5,582 bases of DNA from JBDKGV01 sp039798005. Its GTDB lineage: Bacteria > Fibrobacterota > Fibrobacteria > UBA5070. Positions 1-5,582 of this stretch are shown here, one piece after another. A program made the translations under genes and the position numbers. Every line of letters starts with the position of its first letter. Position 1 is the stretch's first letter. Below the pieces are notes generated by a model. The model did no database searches, was not told the origin of the DNA, and saw only the letters and a program-made list of their open reading frames with translations. The stretch is from positions 1-5,582 of the forward strand of contig JBDKGV010000232.1 in assembly GCA_039798005.1 (NCBI GenBank), given 5' to 3'.

Positions 1-1
1 G

Positions 2-325
2 GGGGGCTGGCGCCAAAGCCTGCACGAGGATTGGTCGCATGTGCTGGTCGTGGATGTCGCGTTGGGTGCCAGCGTGCTCATGGTCCGCGACAGCACCCGC
101 ACAGGGCCTTGGGTGAGGGCGGACGTCGGCGGGAGCGTCCTGTCGGTGAATCGTCGCACCACCGGACTGGCCCCGGGAGTGGCAGGGCAAATTCGCCTTG
201 GGTGGGGGTTTTTGGCTTGGCGGCGGTTGTGGCAGATGTCCGTGGGAACCGATGGTCGCTGGTGGCCCGCCCTGGATGTGCCCAACGATCCGGTGGCGAT
301 CCTTTCCGTGGGAGCTTGGCTATGA
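2..325 (+). CDS. C-terminal part of a probable outer-membrane beta-barrel-like protein (5' end outside window)
   Basis: The frame is open from the window edge to a TGA at 323-325 and gives 107 residues; the true start lies upstream. I do not recognise a family. What can be seen is a run of short segments with alternating hydrophobic and polar residues (around HVLVVDVALGASVLMV, PWVRADVGGSVLSV, GQIRLGWGFLAW and the final AILSVGAWL), separated by short charged or glycine-rich turns. This is the pattern of amphipathic beta-strands ending in a hydrophobic terminal strand, as in outer-membrane barrels. The barrel reading is inference; a soluble beta-rich domain would look similar. The stop codon overlaps the ATG of the next gene (ATGA at 322-325), so the two are very probably co-translated. 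A GTG at 41 in this frame is an internal codon, not a likely start, because the open frame and strand pattern continue upstream of it. Confidence 0.6.
   Translation, partial: GGWRQSLHEDWSHVLVVDVALGASVLMVRDSTRTGPWVRADVGGSVLSVNRRTTGLAPGVAGQIRLGWGFLAWRRLWQMSVGTDGRWWPALDVPNDPVAILSVGAWL
310..325 (+). promoter_or_regulatory. Ribosome binding site and ATGA stop/start overlap coupling genes 1 and 2
   Basis: GGGAG at 310-314 lies 7 bases before the ATG at 322, a good Shine-Dalgarno position. The ATG shares three bases with the TGA stop of the upstream gene. This fixes the start of the lipoprotein gene at 322, which is also where the signal peptide begins. It implies translational coupling. Confidence 0.75.
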
Positions 326-1047
326 AGGCGTGGATGACGGGATTTGCCTTGTTGGCCGGACTTCTTGCCGGATGCGACCTCGAAGAGGCGCGGCGGATGA
401 ACCTGACCCGATCCCGGGTGGATTCGATCGAAGCCCAGACCCCGCGCGTCCTGTGGCGGGGGAGTCAACTGGCTGGCCTGTCCCGCTTCTTGAACGATCC
501 GAGAGCGCCAGAAGGTTGGTCTGTCGAGTGGGGAGACAGGGCAACCTTTGGTGAACCTCCTGCAGATTGGACCTTTGCGATCGAAGCACAAGGATACTTG
601 GTGTGGCAGGGGAGCAGGACCTTTCATCAGAGGAATTGGACCATCCTGACGGGAACCGACCTTTACGAACCTGCGTTGTGGCAGTGCTCCTTGAGCTGGG
701 GAGAGGGAAGCGTGCGGCGTAAGGTTTCGGTCACCTGCCCATTCGTGAAGGATTGGAATGAACTGACTTGGTCCTCATGGCAGGATTCCCTACGAACGGT
801 TCATCATGGCGATACCTTAAGCCTTGAGTTTGGCTTGGAAGGGAAGATTCCCGGGAAGAGCGAGGAGATTGCAAGCGACCATGCGGGATTGCGCATCGTC
901 GGCGACTACAGCGTGGTGCTGCAGCCCGGCCAAGCCGGACGCTTGCGGTGGGTCGTGCTGGCCGATCCAGGACAAGCGGCGTGGGTGGATCTGCGCTGGG
1001 GATTTTTGGGGAAGTCCCATCGCTTCAACTTCCGGGTAGCCCCATGA
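322..1047 (+). CDS. Predicted lipoprotein of unknown function, beta-rich
   Basis: This encodes 241 residues. The N-terminus is a lipoprotein signal peptide: MKAW, a hydrophobic stretch at residues 7-17, and a lipobox LAGC with the lipidated Cys at residue 18. The residues after the Cys are acidic (DLEE). In enterobacteria Asp at +2 retains lipoproteins in the inner membrane, whereas in Bacteroidota acidic residues after the Cys favour surface export; which rule holds here is unknown. The mature part has no family I recognise. Residues 90-140 and 165-241 alternate like beta-strands, the latter like an Ig-type domain, and Cys122 and Cys139 could form a disulfide. The start at 322 is preferred over an upstream TTG at 31 in the same frame because of the lipobox, the GGGAG and the ATGA overlap. 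Codons around 540-850 look less GC-rich at third positions than the first 45 (35 of 45 G/C there by my count). Its place between a barrel-like protein and a secreted VIT protein suggests an envelope role. Confidence 0.85.
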   Translation: MKAWMTGFALLAGLLAGCDLEEARRMNLTRSRVDSIEAQTPRVLWRGSQLAGLSRFLNDPRAPEGWSVEWGDRATFGEPPADWTFAIEAQGYLVWQGSRTFHQRNWTILTGTDLYEPALWQCSLSWGEGSVRRKVSVTCPFVKDWNELTWSSWQDSLRTVHHGDTLSLEFGLEGKIPGKSEEIASDHAGLRIVGDYSVVLQPGQAGRLRWVVLADPGQAAWVDLRWGFLGKSHRFNFRVAP

Positions 1048-1181
1048 GCGAGTCGACTGAAGATACGCGGCCTCGTGTGTTCTACCACAAAAGCCCACCG
1101 GGTCATGGCTTGGCAATCGCTTCTGCACTTACTTTCCCTTCTGCCTATCTCTCCCGTTCAACCTCCGAGGTCCATGTATGA
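1044..1181 (+). CDS. Possible 45-residue small ORF bridging two genes (doubtful)
   Basis: An ATG at 1044 overlaps the lipoprotein stop (ATGA at 1044-1047). The frame stays open for 45 codons to a TGA at 1179-1181 that overlaps the ATG of the next gene (ATGA at 1178-1181). The peptide begins MSESTEDTRPRVFYHK and has a mildly hydrophobic middle (LAIASALTFPSAYL); I recognise no family. In favour of it: it exactly fills the only gap in the operon, with stop/start overlaps at both ends. Against it: I see no Shine-Dalgarno sequence before 1044, and only 23 of 45 third positions are G or C, against 35 of 45 in the first 45 codons of the upstream gene. It may be a coupling leader that carries ribosomes across the gap, or a chance ORF. 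Confidence 0.3.
   Translation: MSESTEDTRPRVFYHKSPPGHGLAIASALTFPSAYLSRSTSEVHV
1167..1180 (+). promoter_or_regulatory. Ribosome binding site of the VIT-domain gene
   Basis: GAGG at 1167-1170 lies 7 bases before the ATG at 1178. The reading frame has a stop at 1058-1060 and no other start codon before 1178, so this start is well fixed. A second ATG at 1174 is out of frame. Confidence 0.7.
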
Positions 1182-3463
1182 ATCAAAAGCATTCCACCCT
1201 ATCCTTCGGCCTTGCCCTGCTGCTTGCCGTTCTTTCCTCCCGCGCCGACGCCAGGCTTTCTGCACGTTCCGTTTCGGGCTCAATGGGTCAGAGCCTTGTC
1301 AATCTGGTCGATTCACGCGTAAAGATCACCGTGGGGCCGCATTGGATCGATGTCGAGGAAGAGGCGGAACTGCAGGTTCCTGCGGATAATTATTCTGCCG
1401 GTGATGACATCCTCGTGGAAGGAACCTTGACCCTTCCTCCCCATGCCGCGATGGTCGGATGCCTGTTGTGGAACAACGACACGCTCCTGATGGGCAAACT
1501 GCGGGGCCGTGCGGATGCCGAACACAAGTTTGACAGCCTGGTGCCTTCCCGTCCGGTGCAACTGGCGAAGGACCCGTTGCTTCTGGACATGCAGGACGAT
1601 TCCACCTACGGATTCAAACTCTATCCTTTCTCGCCCGGTGGAAGTCGGCGCTTCCGGATTCGCTATCTGCTGCCGCTGACGGCCAGTCGCGAATTCGAGA
1701 TCCTGCCATTGATGGCCCGCATGGTGAGATGGGAAGAATGCTTGCCTGCCCAGTTCACACTGCAGGTGCGCGGCACGCGCAGCGACATCCGGTTGGTGAC
1801 CCGGGAGCCCGCGTGGCCGAACCAGGAGGTCGTGTGGCCGCTTACACTGCCTGCCGATCGTCGCATGGATCTCCCGCCTCCGTATACTTCCAGCATCAAG
1901 TTGCGCTTGGGGACTCCGGGGGCGCCGGATGGCACCATCGCCGCCCGTGTTCATCTGGACTCGGGTGCATGGCAAGGCGACTATGTCTTCTACAGCGCAA
2001 AGGTTCCCGACAGCATCTTGACCAAGGTGGGCGTGCGTTCCGAGACCGTGGTGCTGTGGCGCTGGATCCAACCGCAGACGTTCGTTGGAAGTAATTATGA
2101 TGGCGGGCAGAAGTACCTCAACAGCGATGGCGACAAGGCCATCCAGCAGGCGCAGAGCTTGGTGACGATAGGCGACCAGTTGACGGGGCGTGGAGATCGC
2201 TTTGGATTGGTCGCGGACTTGGGCCTGGATGACTCGCTCCAAATCTATCCGGTGGCTGATTCGGGCACCCGCGAATACCGCAACCTGCGCAGTTTCCTGA
2301 CAGGGATCAATCGCGAATACCTGTTCTGGCGCATCAATCCAAGCATCGGATCGGGAACAAGCAACCCCAATAATCTCGAACTCAGTCGCAACCGTCTGCG
2401 CTTCCGCACCGACCTGCAGAAGGTGGGAAGCCTCTATTCCAAGGATTCCAGCCTGATCAAGCATCTGCTGGTGGTGACCGTGGGGCCGGTGCCAAGTGGT
2501 GGCGATCAGCTCGAGATTCCCGACGATGCGGCCCTACCCAAGGATGTATCGGTGGCGACCAGCGGTCTTGAAACGACCTCTCGTTTCGATCAGAGTTGTT
2601 GGTGCTATCGATATTCGATTGTTGCTGGCACTTCCTCTTGGCCCGGGGTGAACCTGGCTGAGCTTGGTGCGCTGCGACCGGGGACCAAGACCTTGGTGTC
2701 ACAAGGTGGCGTGATGCTCCCCAAGTCCAAGACGGTGCTTGCCGCCACGCTTTCGATGGAAACCGGGGCGGGGCGGATGGTTCGCGATGCCATTCTGCGC
2801 AAGGGAGAGGACGGCAAGTGGCGCACCAGTTTCAATGTGCATGCTCCCAAGCTTGGGACCACCGTCCGCTGGAATTTCTGGAGCGACAATGGCGATTCGG
2901 TCGCGAAACTGGAAATGACCCCTGCTTGGGAAGGCGTCGTCGGGGATTCCGTGCTGCCCCGCTTGTGGGCCCGCTCCGAGGCGCCGCTGTCGTTGACCTT
3001 GCGGTCCACGGAGCTCGCCCCCATTTTCGGCTTCGTCGATCCGCTCTATTCCTTGCTTGCGATGCCCTCCGATTCCTTGGGGCGCGAGCGTCAGTATGCC
3101 CTGCGCGATTCGGGAGTTCCCTTCCTGAGTTCCGCCGAGATCTTTCCGCGCGTCGGGTACAACGGCGAAGGCGGTGGCCAGACCGGCATCCGTTTGTCGA
3201 GCGTGCAGGCGCGTGGTCTCAAGCTGGCCTATCTGCAGGCGCGTCGCGTCGTGACCATCGACCTTGCGGACCTCAAGGCCACCTCCGTGGAAATCCACGA
3301 CCTGCGTGGTCGTCTGTTGGTGCGCTTTGCCGATGTGGCGGGTCGCAAGCAGTTGGAATGGGATCTGCGCACTTCAAACGGCGCCATGGTTCCCAAAGGC
3401 ATGGTCATCGTGAGCGTCCAGACGGCCCAAGGGCGACTGTCCGGGAGTGTCCTGATCCACTGA
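1178..3463 (+). CDS. Exported VIT-domain protein with degenerate VWA domain and T9SS-like C-terminal sorting domain
   Basis: This encodes 761 residues. A signal peptide is visible at 1-25 (hydrophobic LALLLAVL, cleavage after ADA). Residues about 47-170 read as a VIT domain: 'GTLTLPPHAAMVG', a charged RADAEHKFD segment, 'DPLLLDM', then 'LYPFSPGGSRRFRIRYLLPL', matching the family order of beta-strands. Residues about 286-437 follow the VWA pattern: a hydrophobic strand ETVVLW, helix AIQQAQSLVTIGDQL, GDRFGLVAD, SGTSNPNNLE, then LLVVTVG. The metal-site DxSxS is replaced by WRWIQPQ and the later TDG is TVG, so metal-dependent ligand binding is unlikely. VLPRLWAR at 593-599 and FGFVDPLYSLLAMP at 617-630 match the conserved segment after the VWA domain in VIT-VWA proteins. 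Residues about 684-761 (VEIHDLRGRLL, LEWDL, GAMVPKGMVIVSV) resemble a T9SS type A sorting domain. CWC at 474-476 could be a disulfide or metal site. It is probably secreted and surface-attached, possibly adhesive. The domain calls are by eye; the function is unknown. Confidence 0.85.
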   Translation: MNQKHSTLSFGLALLLAVLSSRADARLSARSVSGSMGQSLVNLVDSRVKITVGPHWIDVEEEAELQVPADNYSAGDDILVEGTLTLPPHAAMVGCLLWNNDTLLMGKLRGRADAEHKFDSLVPSRPVQLAKDPLLLDMQDDSTYGFKLYPFSPGGSRRFRIRYLLPLTASREFEILPLMARMVRWEECLPAQFTLQVRGTRSDIRLVTREPAWPNQEVVWPLTLPADRRMDLPPPYTSSIKLRLGTPGAPDGTIAARVHLDSGAWQGDYVFYSAKVPDSILTKVGVRSETVVLWRWIQPQTFVGSNYDGGQKYLNSDGDKAIQQAQSLVTIGDQLTGRGDRFGLVADLGLDDSLQIYPVADSGTREYRNLRSFLTGINREYLFWRINPSIGSGTSNPNNLELSRNRLRFRTDLQKVGSLYSKDSSLIKHLLVVTVGPVPSGGDQLEIPDDAALPKDVSVATSGLETTSRFDQSCWCYRYSIVAGTSSWPGVNLAELGALRPGTKTLVSQGGVMLPKSKTVLAATLSMETGAGRMVRDAILRKGEDGKWRTSFNVHAPKLGTTVRWNFWSDNGDSVAKLEMTPAWEGVVGDSVLPRLWARSEAPLSLTLRSTELAPIFGFVDPLYSLLAMPSDSLGRERQYALRDSGVPFLSSAEIFPRVGYNGEGGGQTGIRLSSVQARGLKLAYLQARRVVTIDLADLKATSVEIHDLRGRLLVRFADVAGRKQLEWDLRTSNGAMVPKGMVIVSVQTAQGRLSGSVLIH

Positions 3464-3489
3464 GTCCAAAGACCCTGCAGATCCTCCGA

Positions 3490-3537
3490 GCCTTTCAGGC
3501 CCATTCCATCCGGAATCCGGGGAATGGGCCTTTAGGC
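3490..3537 (+). terminator. Hairpin terminator between convergent genes (weak T-tract)
   Basis: AGGCCCATTCC (3497-3507) pairs perfectly with GGAATGGGCCT (3521-3531) across a 13-base loop. Outer GCCT (3490-3493) and AGGC (3534-3537) can extend the stem past an internal bulge. Only three Ts follow the stem on the + strand, and there is no T-tract on the - strand. It lies 34 bases after the VIT-gene stop and just past the end of the convergent hydrolase gene, so it may serve both. An alternative pairing ATTCC/GGAAT (3503-3507 with 3512-3516) is possible. Confidence 0.6.
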
Positions 3538-3574
3538 TTGGGCTTGGATCAGGGCTTGGGAAGCTTGAGCTTGG
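3535..3574. repeat. Short GCTTG repeat spanning the hydrolase stop codon
   Basis: GCTTG occurs at 3536, 3542, 3554, 3563 and 3569, with start spacings of 6, 12, 9 and 6, all multiples of three. Read on the - strand it is CAAGC and encodes the Lys-Leu/Lys-Pro end of the hydrolase (KLKLPKP). The two leftmost copies lie beyond the stop codon (3549-3551). Confidence 0.5.
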
Positions 3575-4769
3575 CTCCGGTTTCGTCCAACTGGATCCCG
3601 CTTGCCTTGCCGGTAGTGGGACGCCCGAGCACGTCGCTGCCGTTGGTCATGCGCAGGGTCGAGAGACGACGCAACGGAGCGATCGAAGTGGATGGGGAAT
3701 ACAGGTTCTTGGCCATCGCATCGGCCCACAGGCGTTGGATGGCTTGGGCTGCGGTGGCCGAAGGGTGGACGCCGTCCGAGTTGAGCTGCTCAGGGTGTGC
3801 CCGGAACCAGCCGTCGAGGTCAGGGCCTGCGATCAGCCTGTTTTTCTTCGTCAAGGAATCGATGGCCTTCGGGTATCCGGGATGGACCTGCCAGTTCCCG
3901 GTGGTGCGGGTCGAGTCGGTCGAGAGGGTGCGGGCCAGGATCGGCTCCATGCCACGGCCACGGGCCGAGTCGATGATCGCTTGCATGTTGCGCGTGTAGT
4001 TGGCGAGATTCCAGTCGCCTCCGCCCCAGGCGTCGTTGGTGCCCATCTCGATGGCGAGGTAATGGATGCCCGCCATGGCGTCGAGGTAGGCGGTGATCGA
4101 GGTCAAGACCTGGCTTGAATTGATGCAGGGCACGCCGCCGCGTACGAAGGACGGCGTCTGGGTCGGAACGCGGGCGTGGACCAGATCCGAGAAGTTGGAA
4201 TCGGCCACCGGGGATTTGAAGGTCATCATGCTGATGCTGGTGCCCATGAAGAACCACGAATCGGCGACGCCGTTGGTTGCGTCGTACACTTCGATCTCGT
4301 CCATGCGGCCCTGTCCGGCAAGGACCGCCATCTTGACCCATGAAGCTCCCTTGAAGTCGATGACGTGGGAACGGCCAGCGACCAGGTTGCCCGTCACGCG
4401 CACCAGGGTGTCCCAAACGCCGTCGGATCCGTCGGTGGAATTGGCGGAGGTCAGGATGCGATAGCTGGACGGGTAGGTGGTGCCTCCATTGCAGGCGCCG
4501 CTGGAGGGGATGAGGTCCGACCAGTTTCCGCTGGCGTCGTTCCAGTTGACCATCACCTTGGATGGGCCGGCTCCCACCTTGATGGCGGCCCAGGAGCCGG
4601 GGGAGTAGTTCCAGGCGCTGCCGAACTTGCCGTCGATCAGGAGCGATGCGTTGGATGCCGGGTTCGTGACGGCATTTTTCCCGACCGAAATGCGGGGATT
4701 GGGCGTGACGGTCGCCTGCAGGACGGTGGATGCCAGGAGGAGTGCCGCTGTGAGGTGAGGAAGGTGCAT
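3549..4769 (-). CDS. Secreted SGNH/GDSL-type hydrolase with N-terminal discoidin (F5/8)-like domain
   Basis: This encodes 406 residues. A signal peptide covers residues 1-19 (LTAALLLASTVLQA). Residues about 30-165 look like a galactose-binding/F5-8 type C domain: 'ASLLIDGKFGSAWNYSPGSWAAI' at the start and 'MDEIEVYDA' at the end. The SGNH domain follows: block I FMGTSIS with nucleophile Ser178, a probable block II Gly at 211-212, block III GTND at 243-246 (oxyanion Asn245), and block V DGVH with Asp332 and His335. SGNH enzymes are mostly esterases; with an export signal and a carbohydrate-binding-like domain, deacetylation of a polysaccharide is plausible, but the substrate is inferred. The last ~50 residues are basic and include 'DVLGRPTTGK', perhaps a reduced sorting tail. 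The frame stays open upstream to 4919, but that stretch crosses the malate dehydrogenase terminator. The ATG at 4769 starts the signal peptide, so I chose it, although no clear Shine-Dalgarno sequence precedes it. No neighbour shares its pathway, and I could not identify a promoter in 4770-4858. Confidence 0.85.
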   Translation of the reverse strand: MHLPHLTAALLLASTVLQATVTPNPRISVGKNAVTNPASNASLLIDGKFGSAWNYSPGSWAAIKVGAGPSKVMVNWNDASGNWSDLIPSSGACNGGTTYPSSYRILTSANSTDGSDGVWDTLVRVTGNLVAGRSHVIDFKGASWVKMAVLAGQGRMDEIEVYDATNGVADSWFFMGTSISMMTFKSPVADSNFSDLVHARVPTQTPSFVRGGVPCINSSQVLTSITAYLDAMAGIHYLAIEMGTNDAWGGGDWNLANYTRNMQAIIDSARGRGMEPILARTLSTDSTRTTGNWQVHPGYPKAIDSLTKKNRLIAGPDLDGWFRAHPEQLNSDGVHPSATAAQAIQRLWADAMAKNLYSPSTSIAPLRRLSTLRMTNGSDVLGRPTTGKASGIQLDETGAKLKLPKP

Positions 4770-4858
4770 CGACGGAAGGTAGGCGGTCCCGGGGAGCCGT
4801 GCCGCTGCTTTGCCGAAGATCCGGTTTGTGGACTGAACGCAGGTCCTCAGGGGGTGCG

Positions 4859-4878
4859 AAAAACCCCGCCACGGGGTT
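4859..4878 (-). terminator. Rho-independent terminator of the malate dehydrogenase gene
   Basis: On the - strand, AACCCCG, loop TGG, CGGGGTT is followed by TTT, giving a 7-bp GC-rich stem and five consecutive Ts at its 3' side. It lies about 60 bases after the malate dehydrogenase stop. It separates that gene from the hydrolase gene downstream and argues for independent transcription of the two. Confidence 0.85.
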
Positions 4879-4905
4879 GCCGTGTACGGGGCTCTTGAAC
4901 GGAAA

Positions 4906-4919
4906 TTGTCAGATGACAA
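4906..4919. promoter_or_regulatory. 14-base dyad, possible regulator site or mRNA 3' element
   Basis: TTGTCAgaTGACAA is a perfect 6-bp inverted repeat with a 2-base centre, in an AT-rich patch of an otherwise GC-rich region. It sits 18 bases beyond the malate dehydrogenase stop and before its terminator. The 2-base centre is too short for a stable RNA hairpin using all six pairs, so a protein-binding operator fits the shape better. No promoter with good -35 and -10 boxes is visible beside it, so the role is open. Confidence 0.3.
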
Positions 4920-4937
4920 AATTCGTCAAATCAGGTC

Positions 4938-5582
4938 TCAGCCCAGGAATTCCTTCACGAACTCGCGCTCGTCGGACAGCTCCTTGTTGGTGATCGCGAT
5001 CTTGCCCTTGGCGAAGTCGGTGTGCTCGAAGCCCTTGACCACCTCGTAGGTGCCCGGAGCCACGGTGCGCACGGGGACGCCGGCCCAGAGGCCCGCGTCG
5101 ATTCCGTAGGAGCCGTCGGAGCACACGGCGATCGAGTGGATCTCGTCGGAGACGGTCACCAGCGAGCGCACGTGGTCGATCAGGGCATTTGCTGCGGAAG
5201 CGGCGGAGGACAGGCCGCGAGCCTCGATGATGGCCGCGCCACGCTTGCCGACGGTGGGCAGGAAGGTCTCTTCCAGCCATGCCTTGTCGGTGATCACTTC
5301 AGTGACCGGCTTGCCGGAGATCTTGGCGTTCTGGTAGTCGGCGTACATGGTGGGGGAGTGGTTGCCGAAGATCGCAAGGTTCGAGATCTCGGTGACGGCC
5401 ACGCCGGCCTTGTTCGCAAGCTGGCTGGCGCCGCGGTTCTGGTCCAGGCGGACCATGGCGGTGAAGCGCTCCTTCGGGAGGCGCTTGCACTGGGCGGCGG
5501 CGATCATGGTGTTGGTGTTGCAGGGGTTGCCCACCACGGCCACGCGGCAGTCGTCGGCGGCAACGGCGTCGATCACCTTGCC
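4938..5582 (-). CDS. mdh: Malate dehydrogenase, C-terminal part (5' end outside window)
   Basis: The last 214 residues of an NAD-dependent malate dehydrogenase are read from the right edge to a TGA at 4938-4940. The enzyme interconverts malate and oxaloacetate in the cytoplasm (TCA cycle, and the reductive branch to succinate in fermenters). Visible signatures are VVGNPCNTN near the start of the fragment, LDQNR (catalytic-relay Asp47 and substrate-binding Arg50, numbered within the fragment), and GNHSPTMYAD with the catalytic His75. Later come GAAIIEARGLSSAASAAN, the SYGIDAG region and EVVKGFEHTDFAKGK. These match the cytosolic/Thermus-type malate dehydrogenase group rather than lactate dehydrogenase-like forms. 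That family is about 330 residues long, so roughly 115 residues are missing upstream of the window edge. A GTG at 5576 is internal. The gene is followed by its own terminator and shows nothing unusual. Confidence 0.95.
   Translation of the reverse strand, partial: GKVIDAVAADDCRVAVVGNPCNTNTMIAAAQCKRLPKERFTAMVRLDQNRGASQLANKAGVAVTEISNLAIFGNHSPTMYADYQNAKISGKPVTEVITDKAWLEETFLPTVGKRGAAIIEARGLSSAASAANALIDHVRSLVTVSDEIHSIAVCSDGSYGIDAGLWAGVPVRTVAPGTYEVVKGFEHTDFAKGKIAITNKELSDEREFVKEFLG

Noticed and set aside
31..321. Upstream extension of the lipoprotein frame to a TTG at 31
   Set aside because: It would place the lipobox mid-protein and overlap the barrel-like frame completely; the ATG at 322 has a Shine-Dalgarno sequence and starts a proper signal peptide.
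1110..1138. TTGGCA at 1110-1115 as a promoter for the VIT gene
   Set aside because: No acceptable -10 box is found at 16-18 bases (TTTCCC at 17), and the gene appears to be in an operon with the lipoprotein.
1313..2464. 383-residue open frame on the - strand inside the VIT gene
   Set aside because: It is antisense to a well-supported domain protein, shows no recognisable domain, and is typical of open antisense frames in GC-rich genes.
2699..3298. 199-residue - strand frame within the VIT gene
   Set aside because: It is antisense shadow with no domain and no ribosome binding context.
2818..3999. 393-residue + frame running across the VIT gene end and into the hydrolase gene
   Set aside because: Its Arg/Ala/Gly/Pro-rich composition, its crossing of the terminator hairpin and its overlap with two supported genes mark it as a shadow.
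3820..4872. 350-residue - strand frame overlapping the hydrolase gene
   Set aside because: It is a frame-shifted shadow of the hydrolase with His/Arg/Gly/Pro-rich low-complexity composition.
4770..4919. N-terminal extension of the hydrolase by 50 residues to 4919
   Set aside because: The stretch includes the malate dehydrogenase terminator and has no signal-like sequence; the ATG at 4769 begins a clear signal peptide.
4901..4929. TTGACG on the - strand (4924-4929) as a -35 box for the hydrolase
   Set aside because: At the right spacing only ATTTCC follows, a poor -10 box, and the terminator lies downstream of it.

Overview
The window comes from a GC-rich bacterium and carries two transcription blocks that converge near position 3500-3550. 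The C-terminus of the largest protein resembles the type IX secretion (T9SS) sorting fold, and a discoidin-like/SGNH secreted hydrolase lies beside it. Together these point to the Fibrobacterota-Chlorobiota-Bacteroidota group, most likely Fibrobacterota given the high GC. This placement is an inference from protein architecture; no marker gene here proves it.

Left block (+ strand, 2-3463). First is the 3' end of a gene whose product looks like the last strands of an outer-membrane beta-barrel. It overlaps by ATGA with a 241-residue predicted lipoprotein. After 130 bases comes a 761-residue exported protein with a VIT (vault/inter-alpha-trypsin) domain, a VWA-like domain that has lost its metal-binding (MIDAS) residues, the 'LWAR ... 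SLL' segment typical of VIT-VWA proteins, and a T9SS-like C-terminal domain. The 130-base gap is spanned by a possible 45-codon ORF that overlaps both neighbours by ATGA. The block reads as one operon for an envelope or surface assembly: barrel, lipoprotein, secreted adhesin-like protein. Its function is not known to me.

Convergence zone (3464-3548). An 11-bp hairpin with a weak T-tract separates the two blocks, next to a short in-phase GCTTG repeat at the end of the opposite gene.

Right block (- strand, 3549-5582). A 406-residue secreted SGNH/GDSL-type hydrolase with an N-terminal discoidin/F5-8-like domain is read leftward. Upstream of it lies the 3' part of a malate dehydrogenase gene, followed by a clear Rho-independent terminator. 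The hydrolase is therefore probably transcribed separately. A 14-base dyad lies between the malate dehydrogenase stop codon and that terminator.

I see no tRNA, rRNA, CRISPR, insertion sequence or attachment site. The most novel element is the left block, and within it the MIDAS-less VIT-VWA protein with a sorting domain.
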